64,000 bases of DNA from Luteitalea sp. TBR-22 (lineage in GTDB: Bacteria > Acidobacteriota > Vicinamibacteria > Vicinamibacterales > Vicinamibacteraceae), in the NCBI RefSeq assembly GCF_016865485.1, contig NZ_AP024452.1:4362501-4426500 (forward strand), written 5' to 3'. Shown in pieces: positions 19,154-28,547 of this stretch (positions within the stretch are counted from its first letter, which is position 1; every line of letters begins with the position of its first letter). The translations under genes were made by a program, and so were the position numbers. Below the pieces are notes generated by a model. It ran no database searches. It saw only the letters and a list, made by a program, of their open reading frames with translations, and was not told where the DNA came from.

Positions 19154-19173
19154 CCGTCGCCCTTGGGCGACGG
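19154..19173. repeat. 20-bp palindrome, CCGTCGCCC-TT-GGGCGACGG
   Basis: Perfect 9-bp arms with TT centre, preceded by GCGTAG. It is followed by a few loose GGTCAGC words and then the gamma-glutamylcyclotransferase-like gene's 3' end. Confidence 0.6.
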
Positions 19174-19202
19174 TCAGCGATGGCGCGCGGTCAGGTCAGC
19201 GG

Positions 19203-19604
19203 TCAGCGTGCGCGGACGTGCTGGAGGTAGTCGCCCGAGGCGACGCGCTGCGCGCCGCCGAGCGGCGCGTTGTAGAAGTACACCCAGGCGTCGAGGGTTT
19301 CCCCCGTCTCGAGTTGCACGGGCGACAGGTGACGGGTGTAGAGGCTCTGCTCGGGGTGCCCCTCGCGATAGCCCTCGATCTCGTCGAGCGCCGCCAGGAC
19401 GCCCGCGGGGTCGTCCATGTCGTACACCTCGCCCCAGACGCAGCCGTCAGGATCGGGGATGGCGGCGGGATAGATGCCGAGGTCGTACAGGGAGGCACGA
19501 ATCCATCCGCGCCGACGGTGGCGCAGCTTGCCCTCGATGCCTGCCCGGCGACGCCGGTCGAAGCCCGTCATGAGGGTGCCGTAGAAGAACGCAGCCGAGC
19601 TCAC
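19203..19604 (-). CDS. Gamma-glutamylcyclotransferase-like (AIG2/GGCT fold) protein
   Basis: A 133-residue protein of the GGCT-like fold. The substrate-loop motif FFYGTLMTGFD is at the N-terminus, and the catalytic-type Glu is in LAALDEIEGYREG. WVYFYNAP near the C-terminus is also typical. Members cleave gamma-glutamyl amine bonds, or cyclise gamma-glutamyl amino acids to 5-oxoproline; the exact substrate here is not predictable. It appears to be a single-gene unit, bordered on one side by heptamer and palindrome repeats. Confidence 0.85.
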   Translation of the reverse strand: MSSAAFFYGTLMTGFDRRRRAGIEGKLRHRRRGWIRASLYDLGIYPAAIPDPDGCVWGEVYDMDDPAGVLAALDEIEGYREGHPEQSLYTRHLSPVQLETGETLDAWVYFYNAPLGGAQRVASGDYLQHVRAR

Positions 19605-19759
19605 GATACCTGGTTCCGGACAGGGATACGAGCGTAGGGAGGCCGCTTGCAGCCGCGCGCGGCATGTCCGGGAAACTCGAAGTCTAGCAGAAATGAATCG
19701 GGCCGGCCGAGGCTGCCCTCGTGCCGGCCCGTGTGGGTCGCGTGCGGGTTGCGCGCGCG

Positions 19760-20800
19760 TCAGTTCTCGGCGTTGCGGTGCATCTCGTGCAGCTGCTTCA
19801 TGTGGTCGCCGTGCACCGCTGAGGCCTGCTTGACGATGACGTCGAGCATCTCGGCGGGGAGCGTCATGTGGACGGCGACGCCACTACCGGTGCCCTCGAC
19901 GGTGACCGAGTTGAGCAGCGGCTTGAGCTCGGGCTTGGCCTCGAGCTGGAGGCGGGCCAGCGCGAGCACGCCCTGGACGACCTCGCGCATGTTCTTGCCG
20001 GCTTCCGCGTCCTTGCCCTCGGCGCGGACCGTGGCCGTGAGGCCGCCGTTGAGGTGGCCCGACGCGGCGAACCACCTGACCTCGGGGAGCTGCTGGCCGA
20101 GCACCTGGGCGCCGTCGCCGGTCGCCGCCACGCCGAGCACCTTCGGGCGACCGATGGCCCACACCGTGGAGTTCTGGTCGACGCTCTCGAGCATGCGGAC
20201 GAACTCGCCGTCGCTGGTGATGCTCGCGGTGCCGTCGCCGGCGTTGCGGTCGATGGCGGCCTTGACGGCGGCCTCGGAGCCGACGATCACGAGGCCGGCG
20301 TTGACCAGCGCGATGCGCGGCGACTCGCCCTCCTCCTCGTGCGCCACGAGCAGGCGGGCGCCCTTGTAGTCGGTGAGCTGGCCGCCCTTGCTGGTCACCA
20401 GGGCCTCGATCTTGGCGATGTCGAAGCGACCGCGCAGGGCCACGAAGCCGCTGCCGTGGTTGGCCGTGCCGTCGGCGGCCGGGCTCATGGCGGCGATGAC
20501 GGCGTCGATGTCGCGCTCGACGTCGATGCCGGTCTGCTCCTGGAACTCCTGTCGGCCCTTGCCCTCGTTGTCCATGAGGGTGTTCAGGCGCTGCCGGAAC
20601 TCCGACGTCATCACCCCCTGCACGTTGGCGTAGGCCACCACGGCCGCGCCGGCAGGGACGAGCGACAGTTCGTCGGGTCCGGTGTTGCTGGCCAGGGCGC
20701 GGGGCATGCCGCCCATGTAGGCGACGGTGCCGGCCGCGAGGCCCGCAGTGAGGATGGCGGCCGAACCGAAGAGGAAGTAGCGGGTCTTTGCGGTGCTCAT
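19760..20800 (-). CDS. Membrane-anchored protein of unknown function
   Basis: A 346-residue protein with one N-terminal transmembrane/signal segment (YFLFGSAAILTAGLAAGTVA, ~residues 8-27), the rest presumably periplasmic. The ectodomain begins PDELSLVPAGAAVVAYANVQ and contains alternating sheets and helices with a His-rich tail, HGDHMKQLHEMHRNAEN. I do not recognise the family with confidence; the PAGAAVVAYANV start recalls DUF3352-type proteins that test their own variables for zero or threshold values, but this is weak. The ATG at 20800 is preferred (GGAGG-like site a few bases upstream). It lies downstream of, and in the same direction as, the interrupted ABC-2 operon. Confidence 0.6.
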   Translation of the reverse strand: MSTAKTRYFLFGSAAILTAGLAAGTVAYMGGMPRALASNTGPDELSLVPAGAAVVAYANVQGVMTSEFRQRLNTLMDNEGKGRQEFQEQTGIDVERDIDAVIAAMSPAADGTANHGSGFVALRGRFDIAKIEALVTSKGGQLTDYKGARLLVAHEEEGESPRIALVNAGLVIVGSEAAVKAAIDRNAGDGTASITSDGEFVRMLESVDQNSTVWAIGRPKVLGVAATGDGAQVLGQQLPEVRWFAASGHLNGGLTATVRAEGKDAEAGKNMREVVQGVLALARLQLEAKPELKPLLNSVTVEGTGSGVAVHMTLPAEMLDVIVKQASAVHGDHMKQLHEMHRNAEN

Positions 20801-20881
20801 CGGAGGATCAACTCCCGGTATAGCCACTGTAACGTACCCGGCCCCGGGAAGGTTCCACGGCCGGGCTTGAAGGGGTGGGAT

Positions 20882-20950
20882 GAATTGCGGGCACCGGGCA
20901 CCGGAAACCGGGCACCGATATCCGGGCACCCGGGCGCCCGTACCCGGATC
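20882..20950. repeat. Heptamer array, GGGCACC class, degenerate
   Basis: Copies of GGGCACC, GGAAACC, GATATCC and a final CCCGGGCGCCCG in approximate 7-bp register. It lies between the unknown membrane protein and the ABC-2 permease 3' end. Confidence 0.75.
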
Positions 20951-20962
20951 CCCATGCCCGTT

Positions 20963-21892
20963 CTACTGTTCGAGCACGTACTCCCGCCGCGCCACGGTCC
21001 GCATGGCCAGGGTGAGGCCGACTGCCACGATCACGGCCAGCCAGAACAGGCTGGTGCCGACGGCCGGGAACTCCCGGAAGAGCGACGTGAGGAGGCTGAC
21101 GGTGCTGTCGTCGGCCGGCATCGCCTGCGGCACGAGGCCCTGCAGGTAATAGGCAACCGTGAACCGGCGCAGGTAGCCCGGGATGACCAGGATGGCCGGC
21201 TCCCAGGCGAACACGAAGGCCAGGCCGGTGAGCAGGGGCCGCTTGAAGCGGGCGCCGACCCAGGCGAACAGCGCCCCGTAGGTGGCCAGCCCGAGGGCGA
21301 TCACCACGAGGTCCTTGACCAGGTCGAGGAAGCCGCCGGCGAGCGACCCGCCGGGCCGCGACATGATGAGCAGGTACACCAGCACGACCGACGGCAGCAC
21401 CACGGCGATGGTGCACACCAGGTACGCCAGGTACTTGCCGAGCAGCACCGCGCCGCGCGGGATGGGCCGCGAGAACAGGTAGGTGATCGTCTTGTCCTCG
21501 ACCTCGTCGGCCATCAGCGACGTGCCGTAGAACACCGCGAGCACGGGGACGGCGAAGCGCAGGTAGAACACCCACACCATCAGGCCGAAGATGGCGCCGC
21601 TGCCCACCCGCACGCCGTCGATCTGCACGCCGCCGCTGCCGGCCGAGAACATGTCGATGACGCGCACCATCAGCGCGATCAGCAGCGGCCCGCCGACCAC
21701 CAGCGCCATGAACACCGTCCGCCGCGACCAGAGCATCTGGTCGAGGGAGAGGTCGAAGATGCGGGCGGCAGCGCGGGGGAGGGAGAGGCTCGCCTCAGCG
21801 CGGCTCGCAGGCACGGCGGGAGTCGGGAGTCGGGAGTCGGGAGTCGCCGAAGGGCCAGTCGACACAGGCAGCGCGTCAGTAGGCATGAGCAT
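20963..21892 (-). CDS. ABC-2 type permease
   Basis: A 309-residue membrane subunit with about six transmembrane helices, starting FMALVVGGPLLIALMVRVI and ending FWLAVIVAVGLTLAM. The ADEVEDKTITYLFSRPI loop is a hallmark of ABC-2 exporter permeases. It would pair with one of the ATPases encoded at 22.4-25.2 kb, from which it is now separated by an inverted gene. The N-terminal ~40 residues include PDSRLPTP, which is the translation of a GGGAGTC heptamer array, so the true or ancestral start may be further in, near the SLSLPRAAARIFDLSLDQML segment. Confidence 0.87.
   Translation of the reverse strand: MLMPTDALPVSTGPSATPDSRLPTPAVPASRAEASLSLPRAAARIFDLSLDQMLWSRRTVFMALVVGGPLLIALMVRVIDMFSAGSGGVQIDGVRVGSGAIFGLMVWVFYLRFAVPVLAVFYGTSLMADEVEDKTITYLFSRPIPRGAVLLGKYLAYLVCTIAVVLPSVVLVYLLIMSRPGGSLAGGFLDLVKDLVVIALGLATYGALFAWVGARFKRPLLTGLAFVFAWEPAILVIPGYLRRFTVAYYLQGLVPQAMPADDSTVSLLTSLFREFPAVGTSLFWLAVIVAVGLTLAMRTVARREYVLEQ
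21818..21848. repeat. GGGAGTC heptamer array inside the permease N-terminus
   Basis: Four copies of GGGAGTC, followed by the 17-base string GGGAGTCGCCGAAGGGC (21839-21855). That string recurs in inverted orientation at 57523-57539. With the inverted array at 22344-22410 it brackets the four-helix-bundle gene. Confidence 0.85.
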
Positions 21893-21909
21893 TGCTCCGA
21901 ACGTTGGGC

Positions 21910-22275
21910 ATGGGCATCGTACGTACCTATCAGGATCTCGAGGTGTGGCAGACGTCGATCGAACTCGCCGTCGACATCACACGACTGGCCAACCAGTTGC
22001 CACAGAGCGAGTTGTACGCGCTGGGGCTGCAGTTGCGCAGAGCGGCGATTTCGGTCCCCAGCAACATCGCCGAGGGATACGGCCGCTCGACACGGCCGGA
22101 ATATGTGCGCTTTCTGCGCATAGCCCGAGGTTCCAATGCTGAAGTCTCCTCACTGCTCATCATCGCCACCCGGCTGGGCTACCTCAGTGAGGCACGAGCT
22201 GCACGCACCCGCGAAACCAACGATCGCATTGCCGCCATGCTGACTCGCCTGCTTCAGACGCTCGAAGGGCGTTGA
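21910..22275 (+). CDS. Four-helix-bundle protein (23S rRNA intervening-sequence protein family)
   Basis: A 121-residue protein of the family first known from intervening sequences in 23S rRNA. Typical segments: YQDLEVWQTSIELAVDI, then LYALGLQLRRAAISVPSNIA, EGYGRSTRPEYVRFLRIARG and SNAEVSSLLIIATRLGYL. Its molecular role is not known. It is oriented against the ABC-2 operon that surrounds it, looks less GC-rich than its neighbours, and is bracketed by inverted GGGAGTC heptamer arrays, all of which suggest insertion. The start is either ATG 21910 or an upstream ATG at 21892 that would overlap the permease start. Confidence 0.9.
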   Translation: MGIVRTYQDLEVWQTSIELAVDITRLANQLPQSELYALGLQLRRAAISVPSNIAEGYGRSTRPEYVRFLRIARGSNAEVSSLLIIATRLGYLSEARAARTRETNDRIAAMLTRLLQTLEGR

Positions 22276-22343
22276 CTTGTCGACTGCCAGCGTTCCTTAA
22301 GGTGCAGTGACCCTGTATCTGTCATCCGCCGTGTGCGGGCCTT

Positions 22344-22410
22344 CCCCACTCCCCACTCCCGACTCCCGACTCCCGATTCCCGACTCCCGACTCCCGACTC
22401 CCGATTCCCG
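22344..22410. repeat. GGGAGTC heptamer array, inverted orientation
   Basis: On the + strand about nine words reading CACTCCC, GACTCCC or GATTCCC. The array ends at 22410, directly against the minus-strand stop codon of the ABC ATPase gene. Confidence 0.9.
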
Positions 22411-23378
<968 letters not shown>

Positions 23379-23382
<4 letters not shown>

Positions 23383-24221
23383 GCCACCACCTCCACGCCG
23401 CGCACGCGGCGCTCGAGCACCGAGGCGGCCACCGCCACCACCGCGACGAGCACGATGAACGACACGGCGACCGGCGTCTGGTGGCGCGGCGCCTGCCTGA
23501 AGATCACGTCACCCACCTGGTCGAGGCTCGCCTGGATCGAGACCCAGGACACCGCGGTGCTGCCGGTGATGAAGCGGAGGGCGTTGAACATCGCATCCGA
23601 GAAGATGAGCACGCCCGCGAAGAGGATGCCGACGAACCGGCTGCTGCGCGACAGCGACGAGAGCGCCGTCATCCCGAAGGTGATCACCAGGGTGAGCACG
23701 AGGCAGTAGAGCGTGATCGAGGCCACCAGCGAGGAGTTGGCCTTGAGGAACGTGAAGCTGCCCGAGAAGGCGATCTGCAGCACCAGGAGCAGGATGGCCG
23801 GTAGCCAGGTGATGGCGAGCAGGAACGTGGCGAGCACGGTCATCTTGCCGAGGATGTACTCGGCGCGGGTGACCGGCTTGGACAGGTACAACTGCAGCGC
23901 GTTGGCGCGTCGGTCGTTGGCGATGAGCCCGGCGCCGACGTACACGGTGACCAGGAACACGAAGATCTGCTGCTGGCCGAGGAAGTCGCGGAACGTCTGC
24001 GGCGTCGGCGCCAGGAACGTCGCCGCCTGCGAGAAGTTCGACGCCAGGAACAGCTGGCTGGCCCGGACGACGAACGGGATCCACGCGGCCAGCAGCAGGC
24101 CCAGGAAGGCCCGCTTCACGATGAACCCCATGAGACCGGCGCGGGCGATGACGGTCCAGGCGCTGCGCACCGGCCGGCGCTCGCCGGAGTAGCGCCGGTA
24201 CGACTGGTCATGAATGGGCAC
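23379..24221 (-). CDS. ABC-2 type permease
   Basis: A 280-residue membrane subunit with about six helices, e.g. AFLGLLLAAWIPFVVRASQL and FLVTVYVGAGLIANDRRANA. LQLYLSKPVTRAEYILGKM is the typical ABC-2 cytoplasmic loop. It lies between two ATPase genes: overlapping the upstream one by 14 bp and the downstream one by 4 bp. This ATPase-permease-ATPase-permease arrangement implies either one heteromeric exporter or two related ones. The substrate is unknown; no lipid, antibiotic or polysaccharide gene is next to it. Confidence 0.9.
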
Positions 24222-25152
24222 GGCCGCCTCCTTCGATGGCGTCGATGAAGACGTCCTCGAGCGTCGGCACGCTCGGGCGCAGGTGACGCACCTGCATGTC
24301 CTGCGCCGCGGCGAGGGCGAACACGTCGCGCGCCGACCGGCCGGCCGGCACCAGCACCCGCATCACGTCCTCGTCGGTGCCGTGCGCCTCGAGCCCCTGC
24401 CCGCGCAGCACCTCGATGAAGCGCGGCAGGTCGCCCTTGATCCGCAGCTCGAACACGCTGCCGCCGGTGCCCTTCAGCGTCGCGATCGGCCCCTGCGTCG
24501 CCACCCGGCCCTTGTCCATCACGATGACGTGGTCGCAGGTGTGCTCGACGTCGGGCAGCAGGTGCGACGACAGGATCAGGTTGACCCGCTTGTTGTGCCC
24601 GAGGTCGTGGATGAGCGCGAGCATCTCGTCGCGGCCCTTCGGGTCCATGCCGTTGGTCGGCTCGTCGAGGAACAGCAGGTCGGGGTCGTGCACCAGCGCC
24701 TGCGCGAGCTTGATGCGCTGCTTCATGCCCGTCGAGTAGGTCTCGATGTTGCGGTAGCGCGCCTCGCCGAGGCCGACGTAGTACAGCACCTCGTGGGCGC
24801 GCTGCATCGCGTCCACCGGCGGCAACCCCGAGAGCTGCCCGCAGTAGGCGACGAAGGTCACCGCGTTCATCCCGGGGATGTGCGCGTCGTTCTCCGGCAT
24901 GTAGCCGATGCGCGCCCGGATGTCCTGGGCCTTGTGGCGCACGTCGAGGCCGAGCACGGTCATCCGGCCCTGTGTCGGCACCACGAAGCCGAGCAGCGCC
25001 TTGATCATCGTGCTCTTGCCGGCGCCGTTCGGCCCGAGCAGGCCGACGGCCCCCGGCGGAAAGTGCGCCGCCACGCCGGCAAGCGCCTGATTCTTCCCAT
25101 AGACGACGGTCACGTCGTCGAGGGCCACCACGGAAGAGGGATCGGGAGTCAC
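24208..25152 (-). CDS. ABC transporter ATP-binding protein (ABC-2 export type)
   Basis: A 314-residue ATPase that opens the exporter operon. Motifs: Walker A GPNGAGKST, Q-loop IGYMPENDAHIPG, signature YSTGMKQRIKLAQAL, Walker B LLFLDEPTNGMD, H-loop SSHLLPDVE. A C-terminal tail, PSVPTLEDVFIDAIEGG, is the classical end of this subfamily. It pairs with the permease at 23379-24221, whose start overlaps its 3' end. A period-7 array lies directly upstream, in the likely promoter region, and extends toward the HD gene. Confidence 0.93.
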   Translation of the reverse strand: MTPDPSSVVALDDVTVVYGKNQALAGVAAHFPPGAVGLLGPNGAGKSTMIKALLGFVVPTQGRMTVLGLDVRHKAQDIRARIGYMPENDAHIPGMNAVTFVAYCGQLSGLPPVDAMQRAHEVLYYVGLGEARYRNIETYSTGMKQRIKLAQALVHDPDLLFLDEPTNGMDPKGRDEMLALIHDLGHNKRVNLILSSHLLPDVEHTCDHVIVMDKGRVATQGPIATLKGTGGSVFELRIKGDLPRFIEVLRGQGLEAHGTDEDVMRVLVPAGRSARDVFALAAAQDMQVRHLRPSVPTLEDVFIDAIEGGGRAHS

Positions 25153-25169
25153 GGGAGGTCGCGGGCGGT

Positions 25170-25232
25170 CGGGAATCGGGAATCGGGAATCGGGAATCGG
25201 GAGTCGGGAATCGGGAGTCGGGAGTCGGCTGC
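25170..25232. repeat. GGGAATC/GGGAGTC heptamer array
   Basis: About eight consecutive copies, the first ones GGGAATC and the last mostly GGGAGTC. It sits 18 bp upstream of the ABC ATPase start. No inverted partner is evident before the HD gene 3' end; the remaining ~90 bp (25233-25323) show nothing I can name. Confidence 0.9.
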
Positions 25233-25323
25233 GGCCAGCCCTGAAGCCTGTCGCTTGTCGCCTGCTCTGCCTACATACGGACGGGGACGAACGGGAGTTC
25301 AGGAAAAGGCTACAGGCTCCGGC

Positions 25324-25911
25324 TCAGGGATCAGGGCGCGCGCTCCCCCGCAGCCCGAGGTCGTCGGCCACCTCACGCAACGACTCGATGACGTTGGCGA
25401 TGTGGACCTCGAGCGGCAGCCCGAGCGACTCGGCGCCGGCGATCAGGTCCTCGCGGGGCACGGCCCGGGCGAAGGCCTTGTCCTTCATCCGCTTTTTCAC
25501 CGAGGCCGCCTCGAGATCCATCACGCTCCTCGAGGGACGGACGAGCGCCGCGGCGGTGACGAAGCCCGACATCTCGTCGCAGGCGTACAGGACCTTCTCG
25601 AGCAGGCTGTCCCGGGTGACGCCGCTGTAGTCGGCGTGCGACAGGATGGCCCGCGTCACGACCTCCGGGTAACCGTGCTGCTTGAGGATCTCGACGCCCT
25701 TGTACGGATGCTCCTCCTGCGACGGCCAGCGCTCGTAGTCGAAGTCGTGCAGCAGGGCCGTCACGCTCCACAGCGCCTCGTCCTCGCCGAGGCGCCGCGC
25801 GTAGCCGCGCACCGCCGCCTCGACCGCGTAGGCGTGTCGCCGGAGGCTCTCGCCAGTGGTGTACTCGTGGAGCAGCGCCAACGCTGCGTCGCGATCCGGC
25901 GTCCAGCTCAT
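25324..25911 (-). CDS. HD-domain hydrolase (HDIG type)
   Basis: A 195-residue metal-dependent phosphohydrolase-like protein. The HD signature is in order: LRRHAYAVEAAV (first His), VTALLHDFDYERWP (HD pair), EEHPYKGVEILKQHGYP and ILSHADYSG. A later YACDEMSGF carries the final Asp. It probably acts on a nucleotide or phosphate ester; the family is too broad for a substrate. The start codon at 25911 overlaps the stop of the amino-acid permease by four bases (ATGA), so the two are coupled. Confidence 0.85.
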   Translation of the reverse strand: MSWTPDRDAALALLHEYTTGESLRRHAYAVEAAVRGYARRLGEDEALWSVTALLHDFDYERWPSQEEHPYKGVEILKQHGYPEVVTRAILSHADYSGVTRDSLLEKVLYACDEMSGFVTAAALVRPSRSVMDLEAASVKKRMKDKAFARAVPREDLIAGAESLGLPLEVHIANVIESLREVADDLGLRGSARPDP

Positions 25912-27398
25912 GACCGGCTCCCCCGCGCCACCAGGTAGACCGGCACACCCGCCAGCACGATGGCCAGCCCCGGCCAGGTCGTCGCCGGGCGATAGGCGAA
26001 AAGGACGAACAGGATCGCGAGCGCCCCGAGGATGTAGAGCCCCGGCACGACGGGGTAGCCGAAGGCGCGATAGGGCCGGTGGGCGTCGGGCCGCGTGATC
26101 CGCAGCCGGAACAGGCCCGCGACGGTGAGCGCGTAGAAGATCAGCGCCGCCGAGATGACGTAGTCGAGCAGGTTCGAATAGAGGTTGCCGTACCGGCCGG
26201 TGGTCGCGTCGAAGGTGCGCGGCAGCACCAGCAGGACGGCCCACAGGCCCTGCAGCACCAGGCCGAAGGCGGGCACCCGGGCCGCGTTCAACTCCCCCGC
26301 CTGCCGGAAGAACAGGCCGTCCCTGGCCATCGCGTAGTACGCCCGGGCGCCGGCCAGCACCAGGCCGTTCACGCAACCGAAGGTCGAGACCATGATTGCC
26401 ACCGCCATCGCCGCGGCGCCGACGCCCGGGAACACGGTGTTGAGCAGCAGCGTGGCCACCCGGTCGGACGGCGCCGACTGGATCGACTCGAGCGGCAGCG
26501 CCACCAGGTACGCGATGTTGGAGAGGATGTAGAGGCCGGTGACGATGGCCGTGCCGAGCACCATCGACAGCGGCAGCGTGCGCCGCGGATCCTTGACCTC
26601 GCCGGCGGTGAAACAGATGTTGTTCCACGCGTCCGACGAGAACAGCGACCCGGTCTGCGAGATGCCGATCGCGACGAACAGCCCGAACGCGGTCACGGCC
26701 GTCAGCCCGGGAGCCAGTTCCACCACGCCGCGCGGCTGCCAGAAGTTGCCGAAGTTGGCGGCGACCGCATCGGCGTTCCACCCGAGCAGCAGGCCGGCGG
26801 CGATGAGCGCCACCAGCGCGCCGGTCTTCGCGGTGGTGAAGACGTTCTGCACGATCTTGCCGTATTCGAGGCCGCGGGTGTTGGTCCAGGTGAGCAACGC
26901 GATCAGCAGCACGCCGAGCAACTGCGCCGTCGAGAGGGAGAGCGCGTAGCCCGACGTGACGTGGATCGGCGCGATGAGGTAGTGGTCCTCGGCGACCCAC
27001 GGGAACAGCACGCCGGTGAACCGCGCGAACGCCACCGCAACGGCCGCGATCGTGCCCGTCTGGATGACCGTGAACAGCGTCCAGCCGTACAGGAAGCCCC
27101 ACAGCGGCGAGAACGCCTCGCGCAGGAACACGTACTGCCCACCGGCCCGCGGCATCATCGCCGCGAGCTCGCCGTACGCGAGCGCGGCGCCGACGGTGAG
27201 CACGCCAGTGAGCAACCACGCCGCCAGCAACCAGCCAGGGCTGCCGATCAGCCGCGCCATGTCGGCCGAGACGATGAAGATGCCCGAGCCGATCATCGAG
27301 CCGACCACGACCATGGTGGCGTCGTAGAGGCCGAGCCCGCGCGTGAACTCGCTGTCGAGCCCGGCGTCCCGCGTCTCCGCGGGCGAGTTGGTCTGCAT
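25908..27398 (-). CDS. APC-superfamily amino acid permease
   Basis: A 496-residue integral membrane transporter with about twelve helices. The first has the APC substrate motif, VGSMIGSGIFIVSADMARLI, followed by GELAAMMPRAGGQYVFLREA and KTGALVALIAAGLL. The C-terminal part ends AIVLAGVPVYLVARGSRS. It should import amino acids or related compounds by proton symport or exchange; the specific substrate is not clear. It overlaps the HD-domain gene at its 3' end. A GGGCCGG/GCACCGG heptamer array starts about 20 bp upstream. Confidence 0.92.
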   Translation of the reverse strand: MQTNSPAETRDAGLDSEFTRGLGLYDATMVVVGSMIGSGIFIVSADMARLIGSPGWLLAAWLLTGVLTVGAALAYGELAAMMPRAGGQYVFLREAFSPLWGFLYGWTLFTVIQTGTIAAVAVAFARFTGVLFPWVAEDHYLIAPIHVTSGYALSLSTAQLLGVLLIALLTWTNTRGLEYGKIVQNVFTTAKTGALVALIAAGLLLGWNADAVAANFGNFWQPRGVVELAPGLTAVTAFGLFVAIGISQTGSLFSSDAWNNICFTAGEVKDPRRTLPLSMVLGTAIVTGLYILSNIAYLVALPLESIQSAPSDRVATLLLNTVFPGVGAAAMAVAIMVSTFGCVNGLVLAGARAYYAMARDGLFFRQAGELNAARVPAFGLVLQGLWAVLLVLPRTFDATTGRYGNLYSNLLDYVISAALIFYALTVAGLFRLRITRPDAHRPYRAFGYPVVPGLYILGALAILFVLFAYRPATTWPGLAIVLAGVPVYLVARGSRS

Positions 27399-27417
27399 GG
27401 GTTGGGGAATATATCAG

Positions 27418-27455
27418 GGGCCGGGGATCGAGGGCCGGGCACCGGGCACCGGCGA
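27418..27455. repeat. Heptamer array, GGGCCGG/GCACCGG class
   Basis: GGGCCGG, GGATCGA, GGGCCGG, GCACCGG, GCACCGG in 7-bp register, 20 bp upstream of the permease start. Confidence 0.8.
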
Positions 27456-27465
27456 CAGATGTTGC

Positions 27466-27483
27466 CGTCGCGCTGGCGCGACG
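27466..27483. repeat. 18-bp palindrome, CGTCGCGC-TG-GCGCGACG
   Basis: Perfect 8-bp arms, the most divergent of the five related palindromes (centre TG, GCGC core). It lies between the APC permease start and the Nudix 3' end. Confidence 0.5.
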
Positions 27484-27499
27484 TGGCCGGCCACCGGCC

Positions 27500-27955
27500 T
27501 CACCAGTCGTGACGAAGGTCCATGGCCTTGCGGATCACGGAAGTGGCCTTGTCGGTCAGCTCATACGGCTCGAGCCCGCCGAACGGCGCCCACTCGGCCT
27601 CCGACACGTCGTCGCCCGCCTGCAGCGCCCCACCGACCGGCAGGCACAGGTAGTCGACCAGCACGAAGTGGTACTTCACGCGCCCGTCCTCGTCGCGCAG
27701 GATGCGGTCGAAGACCTCGATGACCGGGCCGACCCGGACAACCAGCCCGGTCTCCTCCACGAGTTCGCGCGCGACGCCCTCCTCGAGCCCCTCGCCGACC
27801 TCGAGGGTGCCCCCCGGGATGCTCCACCGGTTGGCGAGCGGTTCGTACCGGCGCTTGATCAGCACGACCCGATCCCCGTCGACGATCACGCCGCCGACGC
27901 CGACGATGGGACGGGTGGGATAGAGGCGTTGGGACACGAGGGGAGAGTAGCTCAT
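27500..27955 (-). CDS. Nudix hydrolase
   Basis: A 151-residue Nudix-fold pyrophosphohydrolase. The Nudix box GTLEVGEGLEEGVARELVEE, followed by TGL, matches the consensus Gx5Ex7REUxEExGU. Before it come VGVGGVIVDGDRVVLIKRRY and RWSIPGG, the usual first strands. The length is that of a single-domain member such as MutT- or ADP-ribose-type enzymes; the substrate cannot be told. It begins inside a small CATGAGT heptamer run that spans its start codon. Confidence 0.9.
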   Translation of the reverse strand: MSYSPLVSQRLYPTRPIVGVGGVIVDGDRVVLIKRRYEPLANRWSIPGGTLEVGEGLEEGVARELVEETGLVVRVGPVIEVFDRILRDEDGRVKYHFVLVDYLCLPVGGALQAGDDVSEAEWAPFGGLEPYELTDKATSVIRKAMDLRHDW

Positions 27956-27975
27956 GAGTCATGGGTCATGAGTGA
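27950..27975. repeat. Short heptamer array, CATGAGT class
   Basis: CATGAGT, CATGGGT, CATGAGT in 7-bp register, overlapping the Nudix start codon (complement of CAT at 27953-27955). Confidence 0.6.
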
Positions 27976-28079
27976 CGGAAGGACTGCGGGGAGAAGCAGG
28001 ACAGGCAGCTCGGCTGTGCCGAAAAGTCGCGACGGCCAGTCGGTTCGCTCGTATGCTTGCGGCGACGCAAGGAGGCCCG

Positions 28080-28457
28080 GTGAAGCGTGTGCTCGTGGTG
28101 GACGACAACGTGGACTCGGCCGACAGCCTGTCGCTGCTGCTCGGGTTGATGGGGCATACCGTGTGCACGGCGCACGATGGTGCCGAGGCGCTGCAGAAGG
28201 CCGAGGCGTTCCGGCCCGAGCTGGTGCTGATGGACATCGGCATGCCGGTGATGGACGGGTGCGAGGCGGCGCGCCGGCTGCGCCAGGAGGATTGGGGCGG
28301 CGAGATGGTGCTGGTGGCCCTGACCGGCTGGGGACAGGACGAGGACCGGCGTCGCACCGAGGATGCCGGCTTCAATCACCACCTGATCAAGCCGATCGAC
28401 CCGGTCGCGCTCGAGAAACTGCTCGACGAGACCGCCCCTCGGACGCAGTCACAGTAA
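28080..28457 (+). CDS. Single-domain response regulator (receiver only)
   Basis: A 125-residue CheY-like receiver domain with no output domain. Acidic pocket DDN at residues 7-9, phospho-acceptor Asp in LVLMDIGMPVMDG, switch Thr in VALTGWG and Lys in HHLIKPIDP. The start is set at GTG 28080, preceded at 5 bp by AAGGAGG, giving VKRVLVVDDN; a longer frame upstream lacks similarity. No kinase gene is near. It is probably a phosphotransfer or CheY/SpoOF-type signalling component. It ends ~90 bp before the dehydrogenase gene. Confidence 0.88.
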   Translation: MKRVLVVDDNVDSADSLSLLLGLMGHTVCTAHDGAEALQKAEAFRPELVLMDIGMPVMDGCEAARRLRQEDWGGEMVLVALTGWGQDEDRRRTEDAGFNHHLIKPIDPVALEKLLDETAPRTQSQ

Positions 28458-28486
28458 GGCTGCGACGCGGTGATGCCGGCCAGGGT

Positions 28487-28514
28487 GAAGGCCGGCGGCC
28501 CAATGACGAAGGCC
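28487..28514. repeat. Four-heptamer element, third copy
   Basis: GAAGGCC, GGCGGCC, CAATGAC, GAAGGCC: the same arrangement as at 2870 and 4208. Here the element is 34 bp before the predicted dehydrogenase start, and the inner ATG is in frame with it rather than in a coupled mini-ORF. Confidence 0.65.
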
Positions 28515-28547
28515 GCGCCGTCCTCCCTTGTCGTACGATCGCCGGAC

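Noticed and set aside
21892-21909. Upstream ATG of the four-helix-bundle gene
   Set aside because: It would add six non-conserved residues and start at the permease start codon on the other strand; ATG 21910 is adequate.
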